Positions 40,422 through 49,028 of a stretch of DNA of 64,000 nucleotides are shown one piece after another; position 1 is the first letter of the stretch; the number at the start of each line of letters is the position of its first letter. Source of the DNA: a virus. Under the pieces are notes generated by a model. That model was not told the origin of the DNA. It worked only from the letters and a program-made list of their open reading frames with translations, and made no database searches. The stretch spans positions 1-64,000 of IMG/VR virus record IMGVR_UViG_3300037808_002131; one strand, given 5' to 3'. The position numbers were made by a program, and so were the translations under genes.

Positions 40422-41885
40422 TTAAATTACAGTAAAGCCTTTCTCGCTAGAATATATTTTCTTTCGCTCTTTTGAGTGCTTACTTAAGTAATGAACATCA
40501 TCATAAAAATCTATTACAGCTGCTCGTTTTTTGCCTTTCCAAGGGCGGATTACTCGACCTATTCTTTGTAGCGCACGAACTGAACTCTTCCCCGCACCTG
40601 CTAAAATTAACCCGGATAAAGCAGGCATATCCACACCAATATCAAATATCGTTGAGGCAATTATACAATTCACCTCACCACTTTCTAATCTTTCTTTTGC
40701 TTTATTTCTAGCATCAATGGAGTCTTTTCCGCTTAATAAGATACAAGGAAGCTCTTCAGATATTTTTTTATACAATATTTTTCCATGTGCAATTTGTGTG
40801 TAAAGAACTAAAACTTTGTAATTTTTATCAACAAGAATTTTAGCCCACTGAGATACCAATGAATTTCTAATATCATTTTCGACAACATATTTTTTATAAA
40901 TATGAGGGTATTTTTTGGTAAGCTTTTCTTTGTACTTTGGAACTTTTACAAATTTAATCAGAGGGGGCACCAAGTATCCTTGATCAATAAGTGGGCTGGC
41001 CGATATATCAACGATTTTCGAACCAAAAATTGACTCTATAAGCAAGTCACTTCCATCGTCGCGCCAAGGGCTTGCACTCATTCCATAAATATATTCTGGA
41101 TTTATATTTTTATAAATCTCTTGAATAGTATTACAAGAGGACATGTGGCACTCATCAAAAATGTTCAACTTAACAGTTTTCATGAGCTTTCTTATGTCAT
41201 TATACTTGCTATCACCTAAAGATTTTTCTTTGCCAATCTTATCTGTTGTAATCTGAGACTTTAACCCTATGGCCTGTCCAATAGTCCAAACACTTACAAT
41301 ATTAATTTTTTTAATCTCGCAAAGTCCGTCTCCAATTACCCCAACATCTTCATCAAAAACTTCATTAAAAAAATTGTGAAATTGATAAAGAAGATCTGTG
41401 CCAATGACATAAATAAAAGTCGGCTTCCCAAAGTAAGCCGTGATCATAGCGGCCATAAGTGATTTTCCGCTACCAGTGGCTGACCTTATAACTCCGCAAT
41501 CCTTATCCTTCACAACGCTAAGCACATCGTTTTGATAAGGCCTTGGTTCTTTTTTAATTTTCAATAAATTATCATGTATATCAATTGAATTAATTGGCGT
41601 CTTCGGCGTTCTTCTGTCTTCAATGATTAAACTCTTACCGGCGTCGCTGTAAAAGTCTCTAACTCTATCCAAAAGTCCATATGGAAAAGTCAACCGCTTG
41701 GTTAATATACGATGTATTCCATCCCACCTTACAAAAGAACCATTCTTATAATAACCTTTGTACGCTTTGGTGTATTTCGCCCCCTGTACGTGAAATGATA
41801 GCTCATCGTCCAAAGATCGAATAAAAGTTATATCAGGCTCTTCTTCTATAGCGCAGCCATCTTTATTTATAATTATTTTAGACAT
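40422..41885 (-). CDS. UvsW-like superfamily 2 helicase
   Basis: A 487-residue SF2 helicase like T4 UvsW, which remodels stalled forks and recombination intermediates. Seen: Walker A SATGSGKSLMAAM (motif I), LNIFDECHMS (motif II, DECH), GMSASPWRDDG (motif III), IASTIFDIGVDMPAL (motif V) and QRIGRVIRPWKGK (motif VI), in the correct order. The N-terminal 110 residues hold a probable DNA-binding part (FVRWDGIHRILT). It is followed by a replication gene block; a terminator lies just upstream of its start. Confidence 0.9.
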   Translation of the reverse strand: MSKIIINKDGCAIEEEPDITFIRSLDDELSFHVQGAKYTKAYKGYYKNGSFVRWDGIHRILTKRLTFPYGLLDRVRDFYSDAGKSLIIEDRRTPKTPINSIDIHDNLLKIKKEPRPYQNDVLSVVKDKDCGVIRSATGSGKSLMAAMITAYFGKPTFIYVIGTDLLYQFHNFFNEVFDEDVGVIGDGLCEIKKINIVSVWTIGQAIGLKSQITTDKIGKEKSLGDSKYNDIRKLMKTVKLNIFDECHMSSCNTIQEIYKNINPEYIYGMSASPWRDDGSDLLIESIFGSKIVDISASPLIDQGYLVPPLIKFVKVPKYKEKLTKKYPHIYKKYVVENDIRNSLVSQWAKILVDKNYKVLVLYTQIAHGKILYKKISEELPCILLSGKDSIDARNKAKERLESGEVNCIIASTIFDIGVDMPALSGLILAGAGKSSVRALQRIGRVIRPWKGKKRAAVIDFYDDVHYLSKHSKERKKIYSSEKGFTVI

Positions 41886-41893
41886 AAAACTAC

Positions 41894-41938
41894 AAACTCA
41901 CGGTTGCTGAATAACTAGCAACCGTGAGTTTTATTTTT
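41894..41938. terminator. intrinsic terminator between tubulin unit and UvsW-like gene
   Basis: A 15-bp inverted repeat (AAACTCACGGTTGCT at 41894-41908, AGCAACCGTGAGTTT at 41917-41931) with an 8-nt loop and T-rich flank on the plus side; on the minus strand it is followed by GTAGTTTT. It probably ends the leftward transcript from the tubulin side before the helicase gene. Confidence 0.85.
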
Positions 41939-41953
41939 GAACAACTAATGCCT

Positions 41954-42106
41954 CTAGCTAGGCGCTTCAGGGTACATAAAAGATTGATCGTCATATATTA
42001 CAACGCGATTCTTTTTTGCAACAAATCTATATAAGTTAGTATTTGTATTATTTTTCTTATCCTCTGATTTTTTATTCAGAGTTTTCTTATTATGAAGCTT
42101 ATTCAT
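41954..42106 (-). CDS. small Lys/Asn-rich protein, about 50 aa
   Basis: Begins MNKLHNKKTLNKKSED at 42106 and ends DDQSFMYPEAPS. It is basic at first, then acidic. An in-frame ATG at 42154 would lie inside the tubulin gene and is less likely. There is no clear ribosome site; a hairpin stands directly upstream. Confidence that it is real is moderate. Confidence 0.45.
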   Translation of the reverse strand: MNKLHNKKTLNKKSEDKKNNTNTNLYRFVAKKNRVVIYDDQSFMYPEAPS

Positions 42107-42112
42107 GCACTT

Positions 42113-42138
42113 AAAAGCTGATAATTTATCAGCCTTTT
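42113..42138. other. hairpin overlapping the tubulin stop codon
   Basis: AAAAGCTGATAA (42113-42124) faces TTATCAGC-C-TTTT (42126-42138), a near-perfect inverted repeat with one bulge. It overlaps the tubulin TGA (42129-42131) and ends 6 nt before the next gene's ATG. It may attenuate read-through or control the small gene's translation. Confidence 0.6.
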
Positions 42139-43532
42139 CTTTTATCAATAACATTTCTAGTCAATCGACCAAACGCAGAGCTTTTCTTTGCAATTTTGTC
42201 TTTGACTTTTTGAGCCTGTGATACGGTCTTATCAGTTCCAGCATCAAGGTTTAATGCTAAATTACGAGTCAAATCTTTGTTTTTAATCGCCTCTAGATGG
42301 GTAGATACTTCTTTTTTAAGCTCAGTAACTCTTGAGTCCGGCAAGCTAAGCCCGCTAAAAAATGAATAGACCTTAATTACATCTTCTTCAATTGTATCAT
42401 CTACATATATGCCTCTGAAGACGCCAAGAGGAGTTTGAGCTACGTCTTGAACCATTGCCATAGCATAGTTTATCGATGAGCTTGGTATTTTATCCCAAAC
42501 CTTTTTATTAGCCAAAAACATTGCTCCAATGTATTTTGTTTGCTTTAGGTCAAAGCCACTGGCCAATAACCCTGACGTCATATTGCTAATGACTGCCTCA
42601 GCAATAGCTGTATCTTCTTCGTAATTATCAATTGTCATCCAACCATAGAGACTTAACCCTCCACCATCAGTGACAATCTTTGCCCACTCCATGGGATCCA
42701 AGGATTTGACATTTGAAGGCTCTGAGGAAAAGGTGTTAAATACATCTATAGGCTCAACAATGGCCTTATTGCTAACCCGATAAAACTCCATGGGACTAAC
42801 ATCACTAAAGATGGTTTCGATCTTGGCGTTGTCCACAACAATTAAGTTGTTTATTCTCGACGTCTGAACCTCTTTTGCCAGCTTAGAAAGCGCCTCTAAA
42901 GAGTTTTTCTTCGTCTGAGGATCCTCATTAGTCATTGGCAAAACCGTAACAACCAATACCGGCCTTCCTGTCGCTGACAGAATGTCAATCATAGTCTCTA
43001 CAGACCCACTACCGCTGCCGCCACCTAGAGATGTACAAAGAATAAAGACCTGACAATCTCCAAGCTTATCATTAACAAGCTCATTTATCTTGTCCTTGTG
43101 TGTTTCGGCAGCCTCAAAGCCAAGCTGAGGGTCCTTTGATGCCCCTCCAAGGCCATACTCAAGCAAACATTTGTTTGACTCAGGTAGATTGATGTGAGTT
43201 AAATCTTGCTGCGCTGTATTAAATACAATTGCTTCATAGCCAAGATCATAAAAACACTCGGCTAGACGTGAGCCTGCCTGCCCAGAGCCAACAATTCCGA
43301 AATCAATACTTCTTGTGCGTCTTTCAACAATCCGAGGGGGCATATCTTCATCCTTTTGCACGGCCTCTTCGCCACTCTTTTGCTGCTTAGCTTCCATCTG
43401 CTTTTTTAAAGCTTGAAGCTTTGCCGCGTCTAATTCAAGCTCATCTTCAGAAACCATAACTACGGCCTCTTGTGAGATGTCATCGACAATATCATTTTGT
43501 GTGGCTTGCCCATTTTCAGTTTTAACAGTCAT
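42129..43532 (-). CDS. phage tubulin/FtsZ-like GTPase
   Basis: A 467-residue tubulin-superfamily protein. The GTP-binding core begins FGIVGSGQAGSRLAEC (78-93, T1 loop); the tubulin signature is LGGGSGSGS (169-177, T4 loop); a catalytic T7-type segment is SLDPMEWAKIV (about 277-287), keeping the acidic residues needed for hydrolysis by the next subunit. Residues 1-75 are an acidic and Glu/Lys-rich extension not usual in FtsZ. Jumbo-phage PhuZ and plasmid TubZ belong to this superfamily; this protein may centre DNA or capsids, which is inferred from family. It ends in a hairpin at its stop. Confidence 0.8.
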   Translation of the reverse strand: MTVKTENGQATQNDIVDDISQEAVVMVSEDELELDAAKLQALKKQMEAKQQKSGEEAVQKDEDMPPRIVERRTRSIDFGIVGSGQAGSRLAECFYDLGYEAIVFNTAQQDLTHINLPESNKCLLEYGLGGASKDPQLGFEAAETHKDKINELVNDKLGDCQVFILCTSLGGGSGSGSVETMIDILSATGRPVLVVTVLPMTNEDPQTKKNSLEALSKLAKEVQTSRINNLIVVDNAKIETIFSDVSPMEFYRVSNKAIVEPIDVFNTFSSEPSNVKSLDPMEWAKIVTDGGGLSLYGWMTIDNYEEDTAIAEAVISNMTSGLLASGFDLKQTKYIGAMFLANKKVWDKIPSSSINYAMAMVQDVAQTPLGVFRGIYVDDTIEEDVIKVYSFFSGLSLPDSRVTELKKEVSTHLEAIKNKDLTRNLALNLDAGTDKTVSQAQKVKDKIAKKSSAFGRLTRNVIDKRKG

Positions 43533-44482
43533 TCATTTCCTCTTATATACCATTTATTTTTAAGGTACCAATTAATAGAAAAAGCTATAGTTTCTTTATA
43601 TTTCGCAGATGGTTTCCAGCCAATACTTTTAAGTTTATCACTATTAATTGCGTATCGAGATGCTAAATTATTATCACCTATTATTTCCACCAAATCGTAT
43701 CCCTGATCAACGCAGGTGCAGATTTCATGAAACATTTCAATATCAGAAAACTCATAACCAGCAGAAACATTAAAGGTTTCATTTTGATTGGCATTCATCA
43801 TAATTTGGGTTAGTGCGTTGCATAGATCTCCAACGTACAGCCACTCTCTTTGAGTCAAGCCATTATCATATATCTTGGTCTTTTTTTTCTCTAGAATATT
43901 CTTCAAAACTCCAGGGATAAAGCTATCGGGGAATTGCCTTGGCCCAAATAAATCACAAGATCTTAAAATATTGTAATTTAGACCAAATTCAGAACATGCA
44001 GCCCTAATAAGAACCTCTGCCGCCACCTTACTTGCAGCAAAAGAATTAATAGGACTTAATTCTGATGCTTCATCGTGACTTTCTCGACACTTATTTCCAT
44101 AAACCTCATAGTTGCTTAAATAAAAAATACGCTTTACCTCTGCCTTCACGCAAGCATTAATAACATTCGACGTGCCAATTATATTAGTGTCTTGAAATGA
44201 ATTAAACTGACAATTTTTACCATACGCAGGACGCTCTTCAGCGGCATGAATTACATAATCAGGTTTTTCTAAAGAAAAAACAACATCCAAAAAATGATTA
44301 TCTAATATATTTCCAATATAAAATGTATGCCCTTTGTTTGCATAAACATTATGCAGCCCGAAATGTTTTTTCACTTTATCTAAGCTTACAAATACATAAT
44401 CTAATTTATTATGTAAAGATTTGCGAATAAAGTTACTCATAACAAAGCCGCATGAGCCAGTAATAAGCACTTTTTTAGTCAT
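43529..44482 (-). CDS. NAD-dependent epimerase/dehydratase (SDR) with Phe in the YxxxK position
   Basis: A 317-residue extended short-chain dehydrogenase. The Rossmann motif is ITGSCGFVMSNFIRK, and YLSNYEVYG lies at the usual Ser-containing strand. The catalytic YxxxK position reads NSFAASKVAAE: Phe replaces Tyr (codon TTT), Lys is kept. Other segments (LFGPRQF, GLTQREWLYVGDL, FNVSAG) are normal. The natural product is unknown, probably a nucleotide-sugar intermediate. It overlaps the tubulin gene's start by 4 nt and heads the glycan genes. Confidence 0.8.
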   Translation of the reverse strand: MTKKVLITGSCGFVMSNFIRKSLHNKLDYVFVSLDKVKKHFGLHNVYANKGHTFYIGNILDNHFLDVVFSLEKPDYVIHAAEERPAYGKNCQFNSFQDTNIIGTSNVINACVKAEVKRIFYLSNYEVYGNKCRESHDEASELSPINSFAASKVAAEVLIRAACSEFGLNYNILRSCDLFGPRQFPDSFIPGVLKNILEKKKTKIYDNGLTQREWLYVGDLCNALTQIMMNANQNETFNVSAGYEFSDIEMFHEICTCVDQGYDLVEIIGDNNLASRYAINSDKLKSIGWKPSAKYKETIAFSINWYLKNKWYIRGNE

Positions 44483-44497
44483 ATTAATTAAATTAAA

Positions 44498-45430
44498 TTA
44501 TAAATTATCTTGATACCACGTAATTGTTTTTACCAAGCCAGTCAAAAGGTTTGTATCAGCTTCAAAATTTAACATTTCTTTTGCACGAGAAACATCAAGC
44601 CTTCGTTTAGGCTGACCGTCCGAAACTTCTCCTGTAAATAAAACCTCACCATCAAATCCGACTAATTTAGCTATTAAGTGCGCAAGCTCTTTAATTGATA
44701 TTTCTTTTCCTGTACCTAAATTTATTGGTAATTCAGTATCTAGGCTTTGATATACAGCAGATACAATTGCCTTAGCCGCATCTTCCGCATAAAAGAACTC
44801 TCTCGTCGCAAGTCCGGTCCCCCAACACCTTACGGTGGACAATCCCTTATCGACAGCATTAACAAATTTATTTATTAATGCAGGAATAACGTGACTATTA
44901 ACAAGATCAAAATGATCATGCGGGCCAAATAAATTAACAGGAATTAAATGAGCGCCAGCAATGCCGTATTGCTCTCTGTAAGTATTGCCAAGCATCATCA
45001 GCGTTCTTTTAGCCTGACCATATGGCGCATTTGTGCTCTCAGGGTACCCATTAAATATATCGTCTTCTTTAAATGGAGTAGGACAATTTAAAGGATAAGA
45101 ACATACGCTACCAAGCGTGTACACTCTTTTTACGTTAAACCTTCGAGCAGATTCAAATATATTAATACCCATTAGGGTATTATCTCTTAAAAAGTCTACT
45201 GGGCGATTTTTATTTGCCAATATACCACCACATACCGCAGCCATATGAACGACTACGTCAGGGCATGTTATGTTAAACAAATGATCGCATTCAACACCAG
45301 AAACTAAATCAAATTTCGAACCAACACAAGTAATCGTGTCATTTAATTCTTTATCTTGTATGTGCTTATCAAAGGCAGCTTCAACGTGTTTTCCTAAAAA
45401 CCCCGTACCTCCTGTAATTAAAATATTCAC
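44498..45430 (-). CDS. fcl: GDP-L-fucose synthase
   Basis: A 310-residue SDR enzyme (WcaG/Fcl) that epimerises and reduces GDP-4-keto-6-deoxymannose to GDP-L-fucose. Seen: ITGGTGFLGKHV, VVHMAAVCGGILAN, YTLGSVCSYP, the YxxxK pair in APYGQAKRTLMMLG, LIPVNLFGPHDHF, and CWGTGLATREFFYAEDAAKAI near the family C-terminus. It stands next to gmd, the enzyme making its substrate, so the pair forms a complete GDP-fucose route from GDP-mannose. Confidence 0.95.
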   Translation of the reverse strand: MNILITGGTGFLGKHVEAAFDKHIQDKELNDTITCVGSKFDLVSGVECDHLFNITCPDVVVHMAAVCGGILANKNRPVDFLRDNTLMGINIFESARRFNVKRVYTLGSVCSYPLNCPTPFKEDDIFNGYPESTNAPYGQAKRTLMMLGNTYREQYGIAGAHLIPVNLFGPHDHFDLVNSHVIPALINKFVNAVDKGLSTVRCWGTGLATREFFYAEDAAKAIVSAVYQSLDTELPINLGTGKEISIKELAHLIAKLVGFDGEVLFTGEVSDGQPKRRLDVSRAKEMLNFEADTNLLTGLVKTITWYQDNL

Positions 45431-45449
45431 CGTTGCTTCCTTTAAATAA

Positions 45450-46436
45450 TTATAAGTTATCTGCTAGTATTTTTTCTTTTTTAGCTAAATTCAAATCAGC
45501 TTCAATCATTTCGTCAACTAATTGAGCGAATGAGTACTCTGGACTCCACCCAAGTTCAGCTTTTATTTTAGTCGGATCTCCTTGCAAAGCATCAACCTCT
45601 GCTGGTCTTAAATACTTAGCATCAAATTTTACATAATCTTTCCAATCTAATTCTAACTTAGAAAAGACCAATTCAAGAAACTCTTTGACAGAGTGCATTC
45701 CTCCTGTCGCAACAACATAGTCCTTTGGCTCAGAGGCTGTTAAGATCATGTAGAGCGCCTTAGCAGTATCCTTAGCGTGCCCCCAGTCGCGCTTAGCATC
45801 CAAATTGCCAAGCCTCAATTCATCCTGGAGCCCTAGCTTTATTCTGGTGGCTGCCCTTGTTATCTTTCTTGTTACAAAATTCTCAGCTCGGCGGGGGCTC
45901 TCGTGATTGAACGAAATTGCGTTAACCGCAAACATACCATATGACTCACGATAATTAATCGTAGACCAATACGCCGCTAACTTGGCACACGCATAAGGGC
46001 TTCTTGGGTGGAAGGTTGTATCTTCATTTTGAGGAGGGGGCGTAGACCCATAAAGCTCGGAAGTGCTGCATTGCAAGAACCTAGTCTCAGGGCTATACTT
46101 TCTAACAGCCTCTAGGCACCTGACCACACCCGTGCCAGTGACGTCCATTGCGTATTCTGGAACATCAAAGCTAACTCTTACATGAGATAAAGCGCCACAA
46201 TTGAAAAACAAATCTGGCTTTGTATCAGATATAATATTAACCAAAGAAGAGTAATCTGTAAGATCGCCATATACCAGATTAAGATTAGGGTGATTATAAA
46301 TATGGTCAATTCTCTGTGTGTTAAAATTACTACTGCTTCTCTTTACACCATGAACCTCGTAGCCCTCCTTCAGCAGAAGCTCAGCCAAATAAGAACCCGT
46401 TTGACCTGTAATCCCTGTCAAGCATGCTTTTTTCAT
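45450..46436 (-). CDS. gmd: GDP-mannose 4,6-dehydratase
   Basis: Removes water from GDP-mannose to give GDP-4-keto-6-deoxymannose. The 328 residues show TGITGQTGSYLAELLLKEG, KRSSSNFNTQRIDHIY, STSELYGSTPPPQNE, SPYACAKLAAYW with the YxxxK pair, and NFVTRKITRA, all characteristic of Gmd. It is 12 nt downstream of the neighbouring epimerase gene and 19 nt upstream of fcl. Because Gmd is present, host GDP-mannose is the likely starting material. Confidence 0.97.
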   Translation of the reverse strand: MKKACLTGITGQTGSYLAELLLKEGYEVHGVKRSSSNFNTQRIDHIYNHPNLNLVYGDLTDYSSLVNIISDTKPDLFFNCGALSHVRVSFDVPEYAMDVTGTGVVRCLEAVRKYSPETRFLQCSTSELYGSTPPPQNEDTTFHPRSPYACAKLAAYWSTINYRESYGMFAVNAISFNHESPRRAENFVTRKITRAATRIKLGLQDELRLGNLDAKRDWGHAKDTAKALYMILTASEPKDYVVATGGMHSVKEFLELVFSKLELDWKDYVKFDAKYLRPAEVDALQGDPTKIKAELGWSPEYSFAQLVDEMIEADLNLAKKEKILADNL

Positions 46437-46448
46437 AAAACCCTCAAA

Positions 46449-47369
46449 TCAAAAATAATAACTAACTACGCGCCTCAAGCCCTCTTCGAAATCAACCTTT
46501 TTCTTCCAGCCCAAAAGCTCAAGATTGCGGCTATACAATCTTGTTCTATTAAGCTCACGAGGCACTGCTGGCTTATAAATGATTGAACTTACAGAATCCG
46601 TAACTTTCAATAATGAATTCGCTATTTCATTAACACTTACTTCTTCATTTGAAGATACATTATACACCCCTCGACCTTTTTCTATTAACAATTCAAAAGC
46701 ATCAATCACATCAGAAATATAAACAAAGTCTCGGGTCTGATTTCCGGTTCCAAAAATAAATAGATCTTTATCATTAAGAATGTTATCTATAAATATAGAA
46801 ATAACACCTGCCTCTCCTTTAGGAGACTGACGCTCCCCAAAAATATTAGCTGGCCTTAAAATACTATAATCTAGATTATGCAATTCTGAATATAATTCAA
46901 TGTACCTCTCCGAGGTCAGCTTTGACAATCCATAAGGGGAGCGCGGATTCGTCGCTGACTTTTCTATCCAAGGAAGCATCTCGTAAGGGCAATAAATCGC
47001 CCCACCGGTTGACGTGTAAATTAGCTTTTTTATGTCATATTTAACACAACATTTTAAAACATTTAAAGTGCCTATTATATTTTCATTTGCATCATTAATT
47101 GGATTTTTTATAGAGTCTCTAAGATTTATCTGCGCTGCCAAGTGAAATACATAATAAAATTTATTTTTTTTAAAGACTGAATCTAATTTATTTATTTTTT
47201 TAATGTCACAAAGCTCAAAAGATGCATCTGGATGAATGTTTTCCCTAAATCCTGTTGATAGGTTATCTATGACAGTTACTCGATAACCAAGATCTATTAA
47301 TCTATCAACAAGATGACTGCCGACAAAGCCCGCACCCCCTAAAACCGCAACTTCAAAACCCTTACCCAT
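46449..47369 (-). CDS. NAD-dependent sugar epimerase, GalE-like
   Basis: A 306-residue extended SDR. Motifs: LGGAGFVGSHLVDRLIDLG, VIDNLSTGF, FHLAAQINLRDSIKNP, TSTGGAIYCP, SPYGLSKLTSERY (Tyr and Lys present) and RPANIFGERQSP. It fits UDP-hexose 4-epimerase-like enzymes; the exact sugar cannot be told. It belongs to the block that makes nucleotide sugars for the glycosyltransferases. Confidence 0.88.
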   Translation of the reverse strand: MGKGFEVAVLGGAGFVGSHLVDRLIDLGYRVTVIDNLSTGFRENIHPDASFELCDIKKINKLDSVFKKNKFYYVFHLAAQINLRDSIKNPINDANENIIGTLNVLKCCVKYDIKKLIYTSTGGAIYCPYEMLPWIEKSATNPRSPYGLSKLTSERYIELYSELHNLDYSILRPANIFGERQSPKGEAGVISIFIDNILNDKDLFIFGTGNQTRDFVYISDVIDAFELLIEKGRGVYNVSSNEEVSVNEIANSLLKVTDSVSSIIYKPAVPRELNRTRLYSRNLELLGWKKKVDFEEGLRRVVSYYF

Positions 47370-47394
47370 ATATAAAAATTAATTATTGAAATAA

Positions 47395-48090
47395 TTATCT
47401 AAAAAACATAGTCAAATCGCTGGATATTAACTCGTCATATATTTTTTTCGTATATTTATTTTTAAATTGCTGCCTTTTAATATTATAATCAGAATCTGTT
47501 AGTTTTTTACTAAAATATCTTTTATCAATTTCCATATTTATAACGTCATCTTTTTTCACCATACTTAAGCAATTATTTAATCGTGGCATGTCAAACGAAT
47601 TATCATTTGAAAAATAATTTATTAACTTGCGGAACCCCATACTCGTGGCTCCCTTTTTAAGATCTTCATATTTTACACATAAAAATTGACTATCTTTAAT
47701 TTTTAAATATTTTTCATAATGATTTTTTAATAAGTTTATTTGGGTATCAACTAAATTATCAGTTATTTCCTCAACTTCACAGCTTAATAGGGAATAAATA
47801 ACATCATCAGGATTTCGATATAAATATACAATATCACTATGGCTAACAACAAGATCAGAGTGTATGTCATGATCGTGAAACCACATAAACCCACTCTTTC
47901 TTTGACTGTCTTTTAAATAACTAACCGGGCCAACTCTTAATCTAGGCCTATTAAAGTAAAGCTCTAATACACAATTTAACCAATTACTTCCGCTCCTCGG
48001 GTAACTTATAAGCAAAGGAACGCTTTCCATTCTTTCATCATAAGATCTTCCGTTTGTCTTAAACATTTCTTTATAATCCACTTTAGTCAT
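47395..48090 (-). CDS. sulfotransferase-like protein
   Basis: A 231-residue P-loop protein. PLLISYPRSGSNWLNCVLELYF at the start matches the 5'-phosphosulfate (PAPS) binding loop of sulfotransferases, and YLYRNPDDVIYS is the 3'-phosphate-binding R...S segment. Later FLCVKYEDLKKG is typical. It should transfer sulfate from PAPS to a sugar hydroxyl. A second, unrelated sulfotransferase-like gene lies at 49025, both inside the glycan locus. Confidence 0.75.
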   Translation of the reverse strand: MTKVDYKEMFKTNGRSYDERMESVPLLISYPRSGSNWLNCVLELYFNRPRLRVGPVSYLKDSQRKSGFMWFHDHDIHSDLVVSHSDIVYLYRNPDDVIYSLLSCEVEEITDNLVDTQINLLKNHYEKYLKIKDSQFLCVKYEDLKKGATSMGFRKLINYFSNDNSFDMPRLNNCLSMVKKDDVINMEIDKRYFSKKLTDSDYNIKRQQFKNKYTKKIYDELISSDLTMFFR

Positions 48091-48098
48091 TTTTATAT

Positions 48099-49028
48099 TT
48101 AAAAATCTATATCAAAAGGCCAAATCTCTAAACCATGAATACTCATACACAAATCATTTGATATGAAAACATTTTTAATATTACTATTTGCCCGCTTCAT
48201 ATCATATAGCGATATCATGCCCGGAGTAGAGCCTCCAATAATCCAATCGCCTTTAAGTGCTAGCCCCCTACCAAACGGCTGACGTGAAATATTTTGCGTT
48301 AAATGAGTGTTTGTCATATCTTTGGCAGGAATACGCTTAATACTATAACGCTTTTTAATACTGCCATTTTTTTTATCTGTAATTAAAATCTGATTATTCT
48401 TAGTATCATTCATAATAAGAGAATTCTCATTTAAAAATCTAGTATTATGTGTACCTTTCGGTATTTGCGAAAAACTAATAATCTTTTGTTTGTCTATTTT
48501 AAACAAACGCGGCTGATTTGTTCCCGAAAAGAATATACCAGAATCATTAACAAATACATTATTTATATGATGGCGATCACCCGTCGGTATATCAACGCTT
48601 TGTAGAGGGTTAAACTCTTTAATTGACTTCAGCCCCCTTACGGAATAACCTTTTATAAATTTACGAGACAATAAATCAAAACATAAAATTACATCTCTGC
48701 CTGTGGAAGATAAATACAATTTATCTTTATGAATATATGTTTCATGACAGCTTTCTAAATATTCATTACTGTATGAGGCTCTTCTTTTGAAATCAAAGCT
48801 ATAAAAAACAATACTACTTGAGGAGGCAACAATTACATTGTCTTTATAAATACATATGCCTCTTAGCCCTCTATCAGCCCCTCGGCCACTCCAATTTATT
48901 TTCTCATTCCAATCTATGACGCATTTATATTTATTAGAATTTAAATCAACTAAATATAACCCGCCATGGCTAACTCTTTTCGCGCTACGCACTATGTGGC
49001 TTGCTATAATATTTGGATATTTTTTCAT
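48099..49028 (-). CDS. predicted beta-propeller protein, 309 aa
   Basis: A 309-residue beta-rich protein with repeating strand patterns (GICIYKDNVIVASSSSIVFY, CHETYIHKDKLYLSS, HHINNVFVNDSGIFFSG, GTHNTRFLNENSLIM, GDWIIGGSTPGMISLY), like a six- or seven-bladed propeller and TIGR03032-type proteins. No catalytic residues can be named. It overlaps the sulfotransferase-like gene at 49025 by 4 nt, so it is probably part of the same glycan-modifying group. Confidence 0.55.
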   Translation of the reverse strand: MKKYPNIIASHIVRSAKRVSHGGLYLVDLNSNKYKCVIDWNEKINWSGRGADRGLRGICIYKDNVIVASSSSIVFYSFDFKRRASYSNEYLESCHETYIHKDKLYLSSTGRDVILCFDLLSRKFIKGYSVRGLKSIKEFNPLQSVDIPTGDRHHINNVFVNDSGIFFSGTNQPRLFKIDKQKIISFSQIPKGTHNTRFLNENSLIMNDTKNNQILITDKKNGSIKKRYSIKRIPAKDMTNTHLTQNISRQPFGRGLALKGDWIIGGSTPGMISLYDMKRANSNIKNVFISNDLCMSIHGLEIWPFDIDF

